A stretch of 64,000 bases of DNA from Corynebacterium tuberculostearicum (GTDB lineage Bacteria; Actinomycetota; Actinomycetes; Mycobacteriales; Mycobacteriaceae), in the NCBI RefSeq assembly GCF_016894265.1, contig NZ_CP069791.1, forward strand, positions 2,356,001 to 2,420,000, written 5' to 3'. The notes below the pieces were generated by a model, which was not told the DNA's origin, ran no database searches, and saw only the letters and a list, made by a program, of their open reading frames with translations. This document shows, piece after piece, positions 63,129 through 64,000 of this stretch. The position numbers and the translations under genes were made by a program. The first letter of the stretch is position 1, and each line of letters starts with the position of its first letter.

Positions 63129-63243
63129 CTGAGATACAACGTCTCCACTCGGGTGATCCGTATCTCAGTTTAGAGATCGAAACCTTCCTTGTCTGCCCAT
63201 TTTCAAGCGGAGTTTGCCACACCACCCAGCGGTTAAACCGCTG
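63129..63243 (-). promoter_or_regulatory. Two inverted repeats in the pyc upstream region
   Basis: CTGAGATAC (63129-63137) pairs with GTATCTCAG (63160-63168), 29 nt before the pyc start, and could form a leader hairpin. CAGCGGTT-A-AACCGCTG (63227-63243) is a perfect palindrome further upstream, a possible operator. Confidence 0.5.
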
Positions 63244-63469
63244 AATGGGAGGTTTCTGCAGCCCGACCAGTAATAACAGGGTTAGCCGGTCTGTAAATCT
63301 TGCAAATTTTCGCCTCAGCAAAATATGCAGCGGGACACCCTTGGATTCACTAAGTGTTCATTTTCACTTCATACTAATTTTTCTTTATTAATGCATATTT
63401 ATATGCAAGGTGTTACTTTCGTTTTGCGCACCCAGCGCACGTTCCGCCAATCTCTAACAAGGAGAGAAA
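63244..63469. other. Divergent spacer between pyc and the I36-like gene
   Basis: AT-rich DNA without a gene. TGCATA/TATGCA (63392-63397, 63402-63407) is a short palindrome that may belong to the promoter of the I36-like gene. AAGGAGAGAAA precedes the ATG at 63470. Confidence 0.4.
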
Positions 63470-63816
63470 ATGACAATAAAGAACTCGCTACAGCCAGCGT
63501 AGCCATCGCAGCACTGAGCGGAATCGCCGTACCAGCAGCCAGTGCCTCCGCAGGTGAATGCGGTGGAGGCCTAGTGTGCATTTTCAACGAAGCGAACTTC
63601 GGCGGTTTCCTAGGTTCCCGTGGCCCCGGAATCGGAATCATGAACGTTTCGCGCAACGCCAATGACAAGATGTCATCGTGGATCAATAACACTGGAGGCC
63701 ATGCTGCCTGGTACCAGCACGCCAACGGCGGCGGCAAGTGGCACACCATGACGCCATTCTCCATAACAATTATGTGGGCTGGTGGAGCAACGACCCCTTA
63801 CCTCGTGGCGCACTAA
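63470..63816 (+). pseudogene. Secreted peptidase-inhibitor-I36-like protein, frameshift in the signal peptide
   Basis: The mature region (about 75 residues: AGECGGGLVCIFNEANFGGFLG, VSRNANDKMSSWINNT, WYQHANGGGKWHTM) matches the small beta/gamma-crystallin-like I36 inhibitors of Streptomyces type, with one Cys pair. The ATG with a strong AAGGAG site at 63470 starts MTIKN and then hits a stop. One missing base near 63482-63485 would give a normal signal peptide (KLATASVAIAALSGIAVPAASASA) and a 115-residue protein. An upstream in-frame ATG at 63403 has no ribosome site. Protease inhibition is inferred from family. Confidence 0.7.
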
Positions 63817-63844
63817 TCGGGGCTGCTAAGTAGACATCCGTTAA

Positions 63845-63879
63845 CTGGGAAGAAGGATGACAATCATCTTTCTTCCCAG
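63845..63879 (+). terminator. Terminator after the I36-like gene
   Basis: CTGGGAAGAAGGATGA pairs with TCATCTTTCTTCCCAG (15 of 16) around CAA. Confidence 0.75.
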
Positions 63880-63899
63880 CTTCAATATTTCAGAACTAA

Positions 63900-64000
63900 A
63901 TGACCCAAATTCACATTCACCAAGTTCATAAAACACTCGGCGTTGGCCCTAAGGCGACTCACGCACTCAAGGGAGTTTCATTAAAAGCCGCACAGGGAGA
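63900..64000 (+). CDS. N-terminus of an ABC transporter ATPase (MacB/LolD type), cut by window end
   Basis: The open frame from ATG 63900 reads MTQIHIHQVHKTLGVGPKAT then HALKGVSLKAAQGE, the standard beginning of an ABC domain of the MacB/LolD (FtsE-like) group just before Walker A. The frame runs off the window after about 33 codons, so the partner permease is not visible. It starts 20 nt after the terminator of the I36-like gene. Confidence 0.7.
   Translation, partial: MTQIHIHQVHKTLGVGPKATHALKGVSLKAAQG

Overview
The window is chromosomal DNA of a Corynebacterium, probably a lipid-requiring or skin/nasal type species; I cannot name the species. Support comes from the acyl-CoA carboxylase set in corynebacterial form (biotinylated alpha subunit, beta subunit, tiny epsilon subunit, with maf, an sseA-type rhodanese and a DUF3151 gene nearby), birA next to a bPH2 protein, purE/purK, pyruvate carboxylase, an LppP/LprE lipoprotein, many GTG/TTG starts, probable leaderless genes, and high-GC genes with AT-richer intergenic islands.

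Layout. 0.0-7 kb: tail of a secreted protein, a Tat-exported PhoD phosphatase with an FN3/lyase-like partner, an amidase, a LigT-like protein and a fructose-type PTS permease. 7-16 kb: a CAP-domain secreted protein, then a 5-oxoproline cluster (pxpA, a pxpB-pxpC fusion, a biotin carboxylase, a GntR regulator, and a DUF1445/NRAMP pair on the other strand) with the same GntR-type operator at both outer promoters. 15-17.5 kb: a frameshifted AbiEi/DUF559 gene and an RNase H-like gene flanked by two 91-nt palindromic repeats. 17.5-22.6 kb: a galactose operon (galM, Na+/sugar symporter, small membrane protein, galT, galK). 23.3-29 kb: the complete ribose operon rbsR-A-C-B-K-D. 29-30.5 kb: a divergently arranged RelE/Phd toxin-antitoxin pair and an intact AbiEi/DUF559 gene. 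30.7-35.5 kb: purE-purK, budA, a bPH2 protein, birA and a sugar-ABC ATPase.

35.5-39 kb is an island with a decayed IS481 transposase and an ABC-F/MFS pair that looks like antibiotic resistance. A 14-codon leader ORF with a Lys-Leu-Arg motif and alternative hairpins precedes the ABC-F gene, a layout typical of macrolide-inducible attenuation. The island separates the sugar-ABC ATPase from the rest of its probable system (binding protein, two permeases, a small membrane protein and a trehalose-synthase-like GH13 enzyme, 39.3-44.2 kb). Next come three secreted beta-rich paralogues (44.3-46.7 kb) that recall aerolysin/ETX-MTX2 pore formers, which I consider the most novel candidates here.

47-56 kb is acyl-CoA carboxylase and housekeeping: accD, accE, maf, DUF3151, lipoprotein, DUF4282 protein, an ATP-grasp protein, a rhodanese whose catalytic Cys is replaced by Ser, and accBC. 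BirA from 34 kb would biotinylate the alpha subunits and Pyc. 56-59.5 kb: a small ABC exporter and a GntR/YtrA-type operon with a perfect 17-bp inverted repeat. 59.7-63.1 kb: pyc, full length but broken by three single-base frameshifts. The window ends with a frameshifted I36-type inhibitor gene and the first codons of an ABC ATPase. Several single-base frame breaks cluster at 59-63.5 kb, so local sequence error must be considered before calling these genes dead. No rRNA, tRNA or CRISPR array was seen.
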